A DNA stretch of 64,000 nt from Chelydra serpentina (taxonomy: Eukaryota; Chordata; Testudines; Chelydridae). Within the stretch, counting starts at the first letter, position 1. Each line of letters opens with the position of its first letter. The notes below the pieces were generated by a model, which saw only the letters and a program-made list of their open reading frames with translations, was not told the origin of the DNA and searched no databases. This document shows positions 1 to 9,901 of the stretch, piece after piece. The position numbers and the translations under genes were made by a program. The stretch is from NCBI GenBank assembly GCA_037349315.1, contig JBAIAC010000221.1:248001-312000 (forward strand), read 5' to 3'.

Positions 1-116
1 AGCGCCTGGCACTGCACCGGCCGGGCAGTGACTGCCTGGGAACCCAGCCCTGTCCCACAGCGCCTGGCACTGCACCGGCCGGGCAGTGACTGCCTGGGAA
101 CCCAGCCCTGTCCCAG
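1..116. repeat. 58-bp tandem duplication
   Basis: Two nearly identical 58-bp units lie head to tail (1-58 and 59-116) and differ at the last few bases. A third, diverged partial copy sits at about 1540-1580, just left of the hAT element at 1585. The window edge may cut a longer array. Confidence 0.85.
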
Positions 117-120
117 AGCA

Positions 121-507
121 TCTGTGTGACGGTGCTGCCCGTGGGAGCCAGCTGAGGTCACTCAATCAGGGTGAACTGCAACCAGAACGGGGCAAACAAA
201 CCCCAAACGCTGGGGGATTTTCCAATACTTAGATTCACCAACCAGCACAAACCAGCTTCTATAGCACCTCCCTGGTTACTGAGAAGTTCCTTAAAGTGCC
301 CAGCCTCAGGCCTCCATCCAGACACACCTGTCAAACATATGATGATGAATTCTGAAAATCTCATTTCATCATATAAAAGAACAGGTTCTCCTGACCCCAA
401 AGGACCAAGCCCCAGACCCAGGTCAAATGATAACTTTGATCTTACCCCAAATACCTGCTTCTAGACACTAAACTAACATTTATTAAAAAAGAAAAGAGAG
501 CGTTGCA
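121..507. other. No gene recognised; AT-richer DNA
   Basis: This stretch is AT-richer than the rest of the window. Short ORFs on both strands show no recognisable domain. It may be decayed retroelement sequence, but I could not name a family. Confidence 0.4.
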
Positions 508-1001
508 TAGGAACCGACTTTAGTCGGCACTGGTGGGTGCTCGCGCCCCCGGCCCTGCCCAACTCCGGCCCCGCCCCCATTCCACCCCTTCCCCAAATCC
601 CCACCTCCTCCCCCAGGCATGCTGCCTCCCCCCCGCCCCCCCCGGCACAGGCTTACAAGCCTGGAAGGGAGGGGGGAGAAGCATCAGAGCACCCACCGGC
701 AGCTCCCCGCCAGCCCCCCCGCGTCCAGCTCACCTCTGCCTCGGCCTCCCGAGGCGCCGCCCCGCCAAACCGCTTTTCCTCGCTCACAGGCTTGCTGCGT
801 GCCAGCTGTTCGGCACGTGGCAAGCCTGGGAGGGAGGGAGGGGGGAAGGGGGGAAAAGCGCAGCGGCGGCGCCTCGGGGGAGGGGCATGGGGCCAAGGGG
901 GCGCAGGGAGGCTGGCGGGGAGCTCCCGGTGGGCGCTCTGCACCCACCAATTTTTCCCCGTGAGTGTTCCAGCCCCAGAGCACCCACGGAGTCGGCGCCT
1001 A
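508..1001. mobile_element. GC-rich TIR MITE (family unnamed)
   Basis: The ends are TAGGAACCGACT at 508-519 and, on the other strand, TAGGCGCCGACT ending at 1001, so 10 of 12 bases match. Just inside, a GTGGGTGCTC-type motif is also inverted near both ends. The interior is GC-rich and open in several frames but shows no protein family. I found no clear target-site duplication, so the boundaries are tentative. A piece with the same TAGGC/ACCGACT end occurs inside the small hAT element at 35.3 kb. Confidence 0.45.
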
Positions 1002-1584
1002 AGGAGTGTTGGTTAAAAGATCACTATACAGCCAGACTTGAATTCAGTTCTTGAGGTTCAGGCACATCGCAGAGATGAGCTTGTAGTTGCCAAAAGTCCT
1101 TTTAGAAATAGTCCAGAGGTTACAGTCCAATGTCCATATTCAGGGTGACTCCAGTCAGTGACTGGGGATCTCAATCCTTATGGCTCAGGGGTTCCCCTTC
1201 TTGAAACCCAAAGCAGATCTGAGCTGAAGAAGGATCCTGTCCCAGGGTTTTTATACATTTCCAGCAGCGATTTGGCCTGAGAAAACAATAGGCTGAACCT
1301 TCCTTCTCCTAAACATCATGGCAATTAGCACAGGATAATTTATCCATTACACAGTTCAGACACAGGTTACCACAACCTTCAAAGAGACACAGACAATAAT
1401 ACTATTTCACTCAAGTGTCTTCCTAAATGTTAATATTCCTTTTTTGATCTTTGAATCAAAGCTATAGCCATAGACAGGACTTGTTTACTTACATCACAAG
1501 ACCTGAGCAAACAGCTCCCCTTCTATGTTCTATCTCTAACTGGCCGGGCAGTGAGTAGCTGGGAACCCAGCCCTGACCTGCACC
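1002..1584. other. Unrecognised non-coding DNA
   Basis: No ORF or RNA gene is supported. The segment is AT-richer and resembles aged retroelement DNA. Its last 45 bases are a diverged copy of the 58-bp unit at the window start. Confidence 0.35.
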
Positions 1585-2524
1585 CAGTAGTGTAGCCGGG
1601 GGGGGGAGCAGGGGGAGCAGCCGCTCCCCCTGTGAAGAGAAGCGGTGCTAAGGCGCCGCCCGAGCCCCGCTGCGGGAGCCGGGTTCAGGGATGCTTTAAA
1701 AGGCCGGCAGCTCCTGCCGCTGCGGGAGCCGGGCTCGGGGATGCTTTAAAAGGCCGGCAGCTCCCGCTGCTGTGGGAGCCGGGCTCGGGGATGCTTTAAA
1801 AGGCTGGCAGCTCCTGCCGCTGCGGGAGCCGGGCTCGGGGATGCTTTAAAAGGCCGGCAGCTCCTGCCGCTGCGGGAGCCGGGCTCGGGGATGCTTTAAA
1901 AGGCCGGCAGCTCCCGCTGCTGTGGGAGCCGGGCTCGGGGATGCTTTAAAAGGCTGGCAGCTCCTGCCGCTGCGGGAGCCGGGCTCGGGGATGCTTTAAA
2001 AGGCCGGCAGCTCCCGCCGCTGCGGGAGCCGGGCTCGGGGGTGCTTTAAAAGGCCGGCAGCTCCTGCCGCTGCGGGAGCCGGGCTCGGGGATGCTTTAAA
2101 AGGCCGGCAGCTCCTGCCGCTGCGGGAGCCGGGCTCGGGGATGCTTTAAAAGGCCGGCAGCTCCCGCTGCTGTGGGAGCCGGGCTCGGGGATGCTTTAAA
2201 AGGCTGGCAGCTCCTGCCGCTGCGGGAGCCGGGCTCGGGGATGCTTTAAAAGGCCGGCAGCTCCCGCCGCTGCGGGAGCCGGGCTCGGGGGTGCTTTAAA
2301 AGGCCGGCAGCTCCCGCCGCTGCGGGGAGCCGCCGGCCCTTTAAAGCTCACCCCCCCAGCCCCACTGCCGGACCCGGGTTCGGCGGGGATTTAAAAGGCC
2401 CGGGGGCTCGGCAGCGGCTGGAGCCCTGGGCCCTTTAAAGCGCCGCCGGGGCGAGTACAGGGGGAGCGGAGGTGCCTTTTTATAGTGCCGCTCCCCCTGT
2501 GCTCTAAACCTGGCTATGCCACTG
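1585..2524. mobile_element. Non-autonomous hAT element carrying a satellite array
   Basis: The left end reads CAGTAGTGTAGCCGGG at 1585. The right end, read on the other strand from 2524, is CAGTGGCATAGCCAGG. The element is flanked by a perfect 8-bp direct repeat, cctgcacc (1577-1584 and 2525-2532), the target-site length of hAT transposons. There is no transposase. Most of the interior is a 50-bp tandem array (1661-2340), listed separately. The element is about 940 bp. Confidence 0.85.
1661..2340. repeat. 50-bp satellite with five-unit higher-order repeat
   Basis: About thirteen units of exactly 50 bp, each with a TGCTTTAAAAGGC core, occupy 1661-2340. Three subtypes are visible: A (CTCCTGCCGCTGCGG), B (CTCCCGCTGCTGTGG with AGGCTGGCAG) and C (CTCCCGCCGC with GGGGGTGCTT). 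From 1811 the order is A-A-B-A-C, repeated from 2061, so two 250-bp higher-order units (1811-2060 and 2061-2310) read as identical. The units at 1711, 1761 and 1811 read A-B-A. Confidence 0.9.
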
Positions 2525-2532
2525 CCTGCACC

Positions 2533-3689
2533 ATCCCCCCATGCCAGCGACCTGCACCCCATGGCGGAGGGGCAGAAAGGTGCTGGCTGGTGTGATTTCA
2601 CCCCAGGAAAGGAGCTCTCCGTATGCCCCAGCCAGACACCTGAGCACTGGCCAGTGCCCCGGGTTTAGGGGAGTCCTCTGGGGACTCTGTGCCCAGTGGG
2701 GGGGTGTCTCTGGCCCACAGGGCTGGGTCTGACCTACGGGACCTAGGACGGGGGCCCGTGGGGGTGACAGGGTCCATGTCCCGTTGGCCCTGCCCCGAGC
2801 CATTCCTGCCTTGGGGGTGAAGGTCTCATACCAAGAACACTTCCCCCGGCACTGCAGGGCCAGCCTGGGCTGAAGGTGGGGCCGGCTGATGGGAGATGGT
2901 CCTGAGCCAGCCGAGATGCAATCTAGTCGCTCTCCCCGCAGCCCGTGCACAGGAGGGGGTGTGCCTATGGCTAGAGATGATTGACGGGGCTGCTTTGCCA
3001 TCTCTCTAGGGTCTCCCACCCCCTCGTGCACTGCCTAGAGGCCCTGCCAGGTGGCCCCCCACGCGCTCCCCCTCCCTCATGTGTCATCGCCCCTGCCCCC
3101 CGTCTCTGGCTGAAGGCGCTGACCAGGCCCTGAGGACGTGGGCAGGTCCCTGGTACTCGCATACTCTAGGGCACCCACCTTTACCCTTCCGTGGGCTCAA
3201 GGCGTAACCTGGTTCATTTAGACACCTCCCCCCACCCCGTCCCTCGTTACCCAGTTCCTGGGGCTCAGGGCGGACTCTTCTGTGGGGTCCGCGGGGTCTT
3301 TTCCCAGGGAAAGAGCCTCACACAGTAATATCCGTAACCTCTAGTTATTAACAGTCACCAAAACAGCACGCACACACACTAAGCGTACAGTGCTCACCGC
3401 TCCCAATGAGACAGAAACTTTTCCTGTGGCTACTCAGGATCAGGTCATCCGGGGACTCCAGTTTCTGCCCGGTGTCATTGGCTGGGTGTTGAGGTCTGGC
3501 AGCTCTGCTCTGGGGCCGTGTCCTGGGGTTGGTTCCCAAAGAACTTCCTTTTGGACCCCACTTTATACACTGAAACTTGAGTCCTGCTTAGCTGTGCCTT
3601 CACCCGTCATTTTAAAGTACAACTCAGTATTTCTCACCGGCGCCAGCCCCTTCAGACCCCAGTGTGATGCAGCAGGGAGTGGGGCAGAT
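2533..3689. other. No gene recognised
   Basis: GC-rich unique sequence with short ORFs on both strands but no domain, splice-consistent exon or known repeat that I can name. The portion near 3300-3600 is AT-richer and could be decayed LTR-element DNA. Confidence 0.35.
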
Positions 3690-4038
3690 TGGATTTGAGA
3701 AGGTGGCCGGGGAGTTTCACCTGAGCCAGGAGGGGGCTGGGGGAGGTAACACCTATGCCCAGGAGACTAGACAAAGGCTGAAGGAGGAGCTGGGGAGAAG
3801 GGGGTGAGAAGCTGGAGGGGCTGGCAGTTTTGGAGTTGGCTGGGGAAAAGGAGGGAGCCCCAGGTGTGGGGTCTATTCTCCCTGCCCAGCTGAGGGGTCC
3901 TGTTCGTACAGACAAGCTCTGTTTGGACTGTGTTTCTGGCGTTCCTAATAAACCTTCTGTTCCGCTGGCAGGCTGAGAGTCACGGTGAATCGCAGGAAGG
4001 AGGGGTGCAAGGCCCTGGCTCCCCCACGCTTCGTGACA
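3690..4038 (+). mobile_element. LTR fragment (copy C), plus orientation
   Basis: The 3' part matches the LTR at 14958-15511 by eye. It shares GACAAGCTCTG, CTAATAAACCTTCTGTTC (poly(A) signal AATAAA at 3947-3952) and a terminal CGTGACA at about 4032-4038. The 5' part is diverged or truncated, so the start is approximate. No gag, pol or env remains beside it. Confidence 0.6.
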
Positions 4039-4505
4039 CCCAGCACCTTCGCTGATTTACACCTTGCAAGATTAGCCACGCAACAGACAGAAGCAGTCAG
4101 AGAACCAGCCAGACCCGACAGATAGACACTAGAGCAGTGGGGACCGTAAAGGGAGAGCAGTCGAAGTAGAGATTTCACATCACAACGGGTGAGAAGTGGT
4201 TCCTTGCCAGACAGGATGCTTCAAACAACGTTTTCTGTAACCCCCTTAAGCTCAGGTTCTTTCTCCGGTGGCGCTGGGTCCCCCAGGACATCGTTCTGAT
4301 GTACTTTAGTGGGAACGTGAGGCTGTGACTTCCTGCTTCTTAGCTCATGGCTGCTGCTGCTTACTCAGGAAAGAGGCCTCAGACCTTACAGCCCCCAGAC
4401 ATCACCCCTTGCATGGGTGAGAGGCGGGTTCTTGGGCTCCGAGGCAGGGGAGAGACGTCCCGCAGGCCCCCGCTCACCTGCTGCCAGGCCACGCCCCTTA
4501 GATCC
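4039..4505. other. No gene recognised
   Basis: Spacer between the LTR fragment and the hAT element. No feature is supported except the target-site duplication that starts at 4506. Confidence 0.4.
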
Positions 4506-4623
4506 CTGTAGGGCAGTGGTTCCCAAACTGTAACAGCCCGCGAACCCCTTTCACTAAATTGTGACATCTCGTGAACCCCCTCCTAAAAAAGGAATATTTC
4601 CAGCGATTTAAGTTTAAATTTCC

Positions 4624-6728
4624 TCAGTGTGATGGATGCGCTTGCTTTGCTCTGCATAGCTCTTGGAAGTCCAGAACCACTGGAGAAAGATAAAGTCTCA
4701 GGTCTGGTTCGGCATCAAGTCTGTTTCTGTATTTAGTTTTCAGATGTGCATACGAGGAAAATGCTTTCTCGCATAAGTATGTTGTTGAAAATGGTAACAA
4801 AACTGCAGCAGCTTTTTCTGCCAGAAAGGGGTACTCGTTTCTTAAACTCAGCCAAAAGTTGATCAATGATAGATTTCTGAAACTCCTTTTCAGTTCGTAA
4901 TCACAGGAGATCTCAATTAATTTCTCTTTTTCCTTGGTGTTTAATATCTGTGTTGAGAAAGTGGTATCATCAAAAGGGTTGCGAATCCAGTCATTATCGC
5001 CTGACATAGCTGGAAAGTATTCCCTGAAAGTTGTGCAAAGTCCTTTTAGGCATGCAATTATATTGGTTTTAGTGCACTGATCCAACTGACGTTTATGTTC
5101 TGCCAGGAAGTCATGACGATTACTGAAACACTCAGTTTGATTGTTTTCCAAACAACTTTCCCAGAACTGCAACTTCTTTATCAGGGATTCAACTCGCTCT
5201 TGCACATTGAAAACTGTTATATTGAGGCCTTGAAGAGATAAATTTAGGTCATTAATTCTTGAGAAAATATCTGCTAAATAAGCTAGGCGCTGGAGCCAGA
5301 CATGATTTTCCATACAGCTGGCAAGGCGGAAAGGGTGGCTGTTGAAAAAAACTAGGATTTCCATTCTAAGCTCAAACAAGCGCACAAGGATTGTACCCCG
5401 TGAAAGCCATCTCACTTCAGTATGGGTCAACAGACAGTCGTGTCTACTACCCATTTCTTCACAAAGTACGTGAAATATTCTGGAATTTGTTGGCCGTGAT
5501 TTTATGAAATTCACCATTTTCACTGCATTGTCCAGCATTTCCTTCAGTCCCTCTGGCATGCGTTTTGTTGCAAGGGCTTGTCTATGGATGCTGCAATGAG
5601 TCTAAGAGGCTTTTGATGCAACCTTTTTTGTTCGAGCTACAAATCCAGTATACTTCCCCGTCACTGATGTGGCCCCATCAGTGCAAATGCCTAGGCAACG
5701 AGACCAATCTATTTCCTTTTCTTGAAAATATGCACTAGTCAGATTGAAGAAATCTTCTCCAGTTGTACGTTCTTCCAATGGTCGGCAAAACAACAAGTCT
5801 TCAACCATACCTTCATTCACATAACGTACAAACAGTAGCAAAATAGCTAGATTAGCTACATCAGTTGATTCATCCAACTATATGGCATAATAATTAATTT
5901 AATGGAGATATGCCAATATCCTAGAACTGGAACGACCTTGAAAGGTCATTGAGTCCAGTCCTGTGCCTTTGCTAGCAGGACCAAGTACTGTCCCCTGACA
6001 GATTTTTGCCCCGATCCCTAAATGGCCCCCTCTCAAGGATTGAACTCACAATGCTGGGTTTAGTAGGCCACTGCTCAAACCACTGAGCTATCTCGTCCCC
6101 CCACCCCACGTGGACTATTTTTCACTCTATGTACTATTGTGGTCTCTACATTATTTGACATGTCATTAATTCTTCGTGACAACCTATTATTGGACAAAGG
6201 TACCATGTCAATCCTTTTTGCAGCCTTTTCTCCGCGCATGCAATGAGCTACGTCTTTTACACATGGACCAATCAAGCTCTCTGCTATGGTACGGGCTTCT
6301 GATGCTTTCGCTACTCGGTAGCTCACGCGGTATGACGCTTCAAGTGCGTTTTCATTATCAGTACTTGCTTTGGATATAAAACTGGTAATGTCACTTTTCG
6401 TCTCAGGTAATTTTCGCTTGAAAAAATCAACAGGCTTGTCGCGTTGTGCAGGATGCCTAGTTTCCAAATGGCGCCGAAGTAGAGAAGGTTTGAGGCTGCT
6501 GTTTGCTAGAACATCACCACAAATCACACCCAGTGGTTTTGGATGTTCTTGATCACCAATGCATGTAAAGCCATATTTTATATCATCATCGTCATGTTTT
6601 CTTTTCTTTGTACGTGACTTTCCAGGACCATCGTGATCATTAGACTTCGATTTTCCACAGTGTGGACTTGAGGAAACACTAGCTGATTCCAGCGTCTTTA
6701 CACTTTCCTTTTTCAGCCACTTATCCAT
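4624..6728 (-). pseudogene. hAT transposase relic (BED finger, hATC domain), broken
   Basis: Read on the minus strand, the protein begins at MDKWLKK (about 6728). It continues through a lysine-rich segment to a BED-type zinc finger with a LLRRHLETRHP end (about 6440-6600). The catalytic-core fragment LDESTDV lies at about 5877, and the C-terminal dimerisation region runs from about 4900 to 4650 (FLAEKAAAVLLPF, CEKAFSSYAHLKTKYRNRL). It resembles the ZBED5/GTF2IRD2-type domesticated hAT group. Two in-frame TAG codons interrupt it, at 5878-5880 just before LDESTD and at 5602-5604 before THCSIHRQ. A SINE at about 5900-6105 splits the N-terminal third from the rest. The long final ORF (4624-5559) is otherwise intact. 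I see no reason to think it is expressed or domesticated. Confidence 0.85.
5900..6105 (-). mobile_element. Cry-type tRNA-derived SINE inside the hAT element
   Basis: On the minus strand it starts with a tRNA-like head. Box A TAGCTCAGTGG lies at 6080-6090 and box B GTTCAATCC at 6037-6045. A conserved body and a CR1-like tail (CTAGGATATTGG) follow near 5900. The arrangement and sequence match the turtle Cry SINE family. It interrupts the transposase reading frame and is therefore younger than the hAT insertion. Confidence 0.8.
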
Positions 6729-7539
6729 TGAACTTGTGAACAAAAGTTCTAATAAAAATAACAGAGAGAGAGAGAGACTGCTAACAACCAACAAACTAGA
6801 AAATGAGAAGATTCACTCACTGAAGCAAATCAGCACTCCAGAGAGAAGGACAATTACTGAGACACCTTAACACTCCTACACTGGCTACACCGTGCTTCCG
6901 GCTGGTTTGGCTCGCAAACAGCTTTTCTTCCGCCACGAGGGCTGTCCCTAGGAGGGTCCCCTGCGAGGGACAAATTAGCTTGGGCCACCCCCCACATTCA
7001 GCGTGGCCCCCCTGCTGACTGCCCTGGATGCAATCTTTCCCTGTCTGACAAGGACAGGGATCCGAGCTGCCACCTGCACCCCGCATGGAGTGCTGGGGTT
7101 CGGGGCTGCCGGCTCCCCCACTGACAGGGGAGGGCTCAGGCTGCCGGCTCAAACTGCCCGGCCCCGCTCTCCCTGAGGCTCGGGCTGCTGGCTCCCCCGC
7201 TGACGGGGGCAGGGCTTGGGCTGCCAGCCCCAATTGCCCGGCCCCGCTCTCCCTGGGGCTCGGGCTGTCTGCCCTGCAACCGGGTCCCACCAGAGTCCTC
7301 TGGCCGCCATTAATGAATTTTTTCTCACGACCCCCCTGAAACGTTCTGCAAACCCCCAGGGTTCACGAACCACAGTTTGGGAACCACTGCTATAGGGGAA
7401 GGGGAGATGGGTCTCTTCAGGCAGAGTCTCCCCAAAATCCTTTGCACCGGCTGCCCTCGCTCCCTGTGACACCCTGTAACCCCCATATTCCTCATTCCTA
7501 TCTGGCTGTGCTATTCCATACAAAGCATGCCAGGTAAAG

Positions 7540-8054
7540 TGTCACGGAGTGTGGGGGAGTCAGGGTCCTGCACCCCCACTTCCTGCAATTCACTGTGACT
7601 CTCAGCCAGCCAGTAACACAGGAGGTTTATTAGACGACAGGAACGGGGTCTAAAACAGAGCTTGTAGGTACAGTAAACAAGACCCCTCAGTCAGGTCCAA
7701 CTTGGGGGGGCAGGGAGCCCAGCTCCCCGCCTGGGCTGGGCCTCCCTCCATGTCCCCAGCCAGCTCCAAACTGAGCGTCTCTCTAGCCCCTCCTCTGCCT
7801 TTGTCTCCTTCCCGGGCCAGGAGGTCACCTGATCCCTTTGTTCTCTAACACCTTCAGCTCGCACCTTTGCAGAGAAGGGGCCCAGTTACCAGGAGACAGG
7901 GTGTTGGCCATTCTCTGTTATCACACTGGCCCTCTCCGGCTCTGCAACAATCCCCCCTTATTCCCACCACCTAGAGACTTAAGACATGCATAGGGGAAAC
8001 TGAGGCACTCACAGTATTTAGAGGAAACATTAAGAACAGTCCCTCTTCGTCACA
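7540..8054 (-). mobile_element. Solo-type LTR (copy A), minus orientation
   Basis: On the minus strand it begins TGTGACGAAG (8054 down) and ends CTCCGTGACA (7540), so it has TG...CA ends. An AATAAA poly(A) signal lies at 7626-7631 (minus). It is clearly the same family as the plus-strand LTR at 14958-15511. No internal retroviral genes are attached. The flanks show no perfect target duplication (aaag against gaag is the best 4-bp match). Confidence 0.7.
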
Positions 8055-8700
8055 GAAGTTATACCAAAGGTCATGATCTGCTGAAATCAGTTGTTCTATT
8101 CGAATATGTGTATCATTAGTGTGTATAACGTGACGAGATCGTGCGGATGAGTGTTACTGAAACATGCTGTAAGTTTCCTAGTCCCATGCAAAGGATCCCT
8201 GCCCAGGTGGGTGACCAGTGACCACCTGTTAATCAACCGTGCTAAGCAGGCACCACACAATGGGAACTGATCGGTCACTGTGACTCGGGGCCCACCAGGA
8301 CACGCCTGGGCTAGCGTGTGCCAGGCACATGGGCCAAGGGTATAAAGTAAGGAACAGTTGCAGCATGAGGGGCCTTTCTCGTCCCCCACCTACACTGGGA
8401 ACAACCGGGATGCTGAGAAGATGAAGATCATCGGAGGACACACACTGGTTCCGCCGTCGGGAGGGAAGTCTGTGCATTAAGGACTGTAACCTGCAGTGGG
8501 GTGAGGACATTGCTTCGTTCAGATCCTCTTTAGTGTATAGAATTAAGACTGGGCGCTTGTTTTCTTTGCTTTGGGAGCCATCTCTGTCCTTTTATGCCGA
8601 CCACTTATAACCACTTACAATCCATCTTTCTGGAGTTAAAAAACGTGTTTTATATTTTAACGAAAGCCGTGTATTTTGCTTGCGGTGCTGGGGTAACTTC
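8055..8700 (+). mobile_element. Possible second LTR-type element, decayed
   Basis: The AT-richer block carries a TATA-like ATAAAGT near 8343, about 30 bp before a CATGAGG start-like segment. It ends in a T-rich zone near 8640-8680. The organisation resembles a Gypsy-type LTR of reptiles, but I recognise it only loosely and see no coding remains. Confidence 0.3.
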
Positions 8701-9340
8701 TGCTTAGTATCCAAAAGCTGGTGCCTGTTCTCTCCACGTTGAGGGTGGGGTGGGCTGGGTTATAAACGTACCCTGGTCAGGCTTGTGGTCAGGGAGGGAT
8801 GGTACCGTTCTGGGGTCTCGGGCTGGGGGGGATTGGCTGGAGCCGCTCGGCTGTTAGCTCATGAGTGGCTGGGAGAAGCAGTCGTGTAACTCAGCTGGGG
8901 GTGTCCCTGCCTGTGGACGGCTGGGTGAGTGCAGGACCCGGAGGGGTTTGCAGCTTGCCACAGTCTCACCATGTGAGAGGGAGCCACGGTTGGTAAGCCA
9001 GAGGGCTCGGTGGTACCGCAGCACCCCAGGGAACCCATCACACTCCCACCCTGACCAATGGGTTTCATAGACATCACACCTGGTGATCTTTAGTCTAAGC
9101 AGGGAGGCCAGGCCCCACTGTCCCCCCACAGGCTGAGCGAGGACGGCTGGCCGGGGAGCAGGGTCCAGCCCTTGCGGGTCCCAGCCCATCCTGGCTCTGA
9201 TGTTTGACACCCTCGGGGGAAGGGGGAGTTGTTCCCTGGAGCAGCGTTTACCAGGCAGCTGAATGATCGCAGCCCGGTGCCGCGTTCCGGTGCCCAGGTC
9301 ATGGGGATCTCTAAAGGCCCTGGGCTGCTCCTGTCGTCCT
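8701..9340. other. 3' flank of the SLC52A3-like gene, nothing recognised
   Basis: No ORF with a recognisable domain. I did not find a TTTATT (minus-strand AATAAA) in this flank, so the transporter's poly(A) site could not be placed. Confidence 0.4.
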
Positions 9341-9344
9341 GCAC

Positions 9345-9520
9345 AGCAGCAGGTGGCAGGACTCCTGGGTTCTATTCCCATCTCAGCCACTGACTTGCTG
9401 GGTGACCTTGGGCAAGTCCCTTCCCCTCCCAGTGCCTCAGTTTCCCCATGTGTAAAATGGGCATAATCCTGATCATAATACCAGGGGGTTAATGGAGCGG
9501 CTCTTGCGCAGTGCTTAGAA
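9345..9520 (+). mobile_element. MIR SINE fragment
   Basis: The core GACTTGCTGGGTGACCTTGG, followed by GCAAGTCCCTTCCCCTCC, GTGCCTCAGTTTCCCC and a GTAAAATGGG segment, is the classic MIR body in plus orientation. Confidence 0.85.
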
Positions 9521-9901
9521 TTGTCCCCAGGGGGCCAGGGTGGTGGGCACAGTGTAATAACCTGAGTGGAACAAACACATCTGTGGCCTTCTAGGACAGG
9601 AGAGCTATCCCTGCACTGCGCACTGGCCACGCCCTGCAGCACAGTGACAGCAAGTACCAAGGTCAAAAACGCCAGCTCCGCAGCCCAGGCCCCACCTACT
9701 TGGTCTAATGGAGAATCGCCAGTAGCTGATAGCAGTATAGGGCTGATGATGCCGGCCGGCGCCGTTCTGATTTCATCCAGCAGAGGGCGGCAGAGCTGTG
9801 CCAGGTCCAAGGGCTGAGCCGGGAGCCCCGGGGAAGCCCCGTCGGGGGCCGCGAGCCAGCACTGAGGCTGGGCCCACGGAGTCCCCCGGGCTGGGGGCGG
9901 C

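Larger units (their letters stand above)
4514..7389 (-). mobile_element. Autonomous-type hAT element, now defective
   Basis: The terminal inverted repeat is 18 bp and perfect: CAGTGGTTCCCAAACTGT at 4514-4531 and its reverse complement at 7372-7389. The 8-bp flanks are ctgtaggg (4506-4513) and ctataggg (7390-7397), 7 of 8 identical, which is the hAT hallmark. The element is 2,876 bp and holds a minus-strand BED-finger/hATC transposase relic. A SINE has since inserted into the transposase. The GC-rich stretch 6820-7370 is the 5' non-coding part. Confidence 0.9.

Noticed and set aside
533..1054. Overlapping ORFs of 96-173 codons on both strands
   Set aside because: They lie within a GC-rich TIR element and show no protein family.
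6075..6794. Possible domesticated ZBED-type gene
   Set aside because: In-frame TAG codons and a SINE insertion break the frame, and intact TIRs plus a target duplication mark it as a transposon copy.
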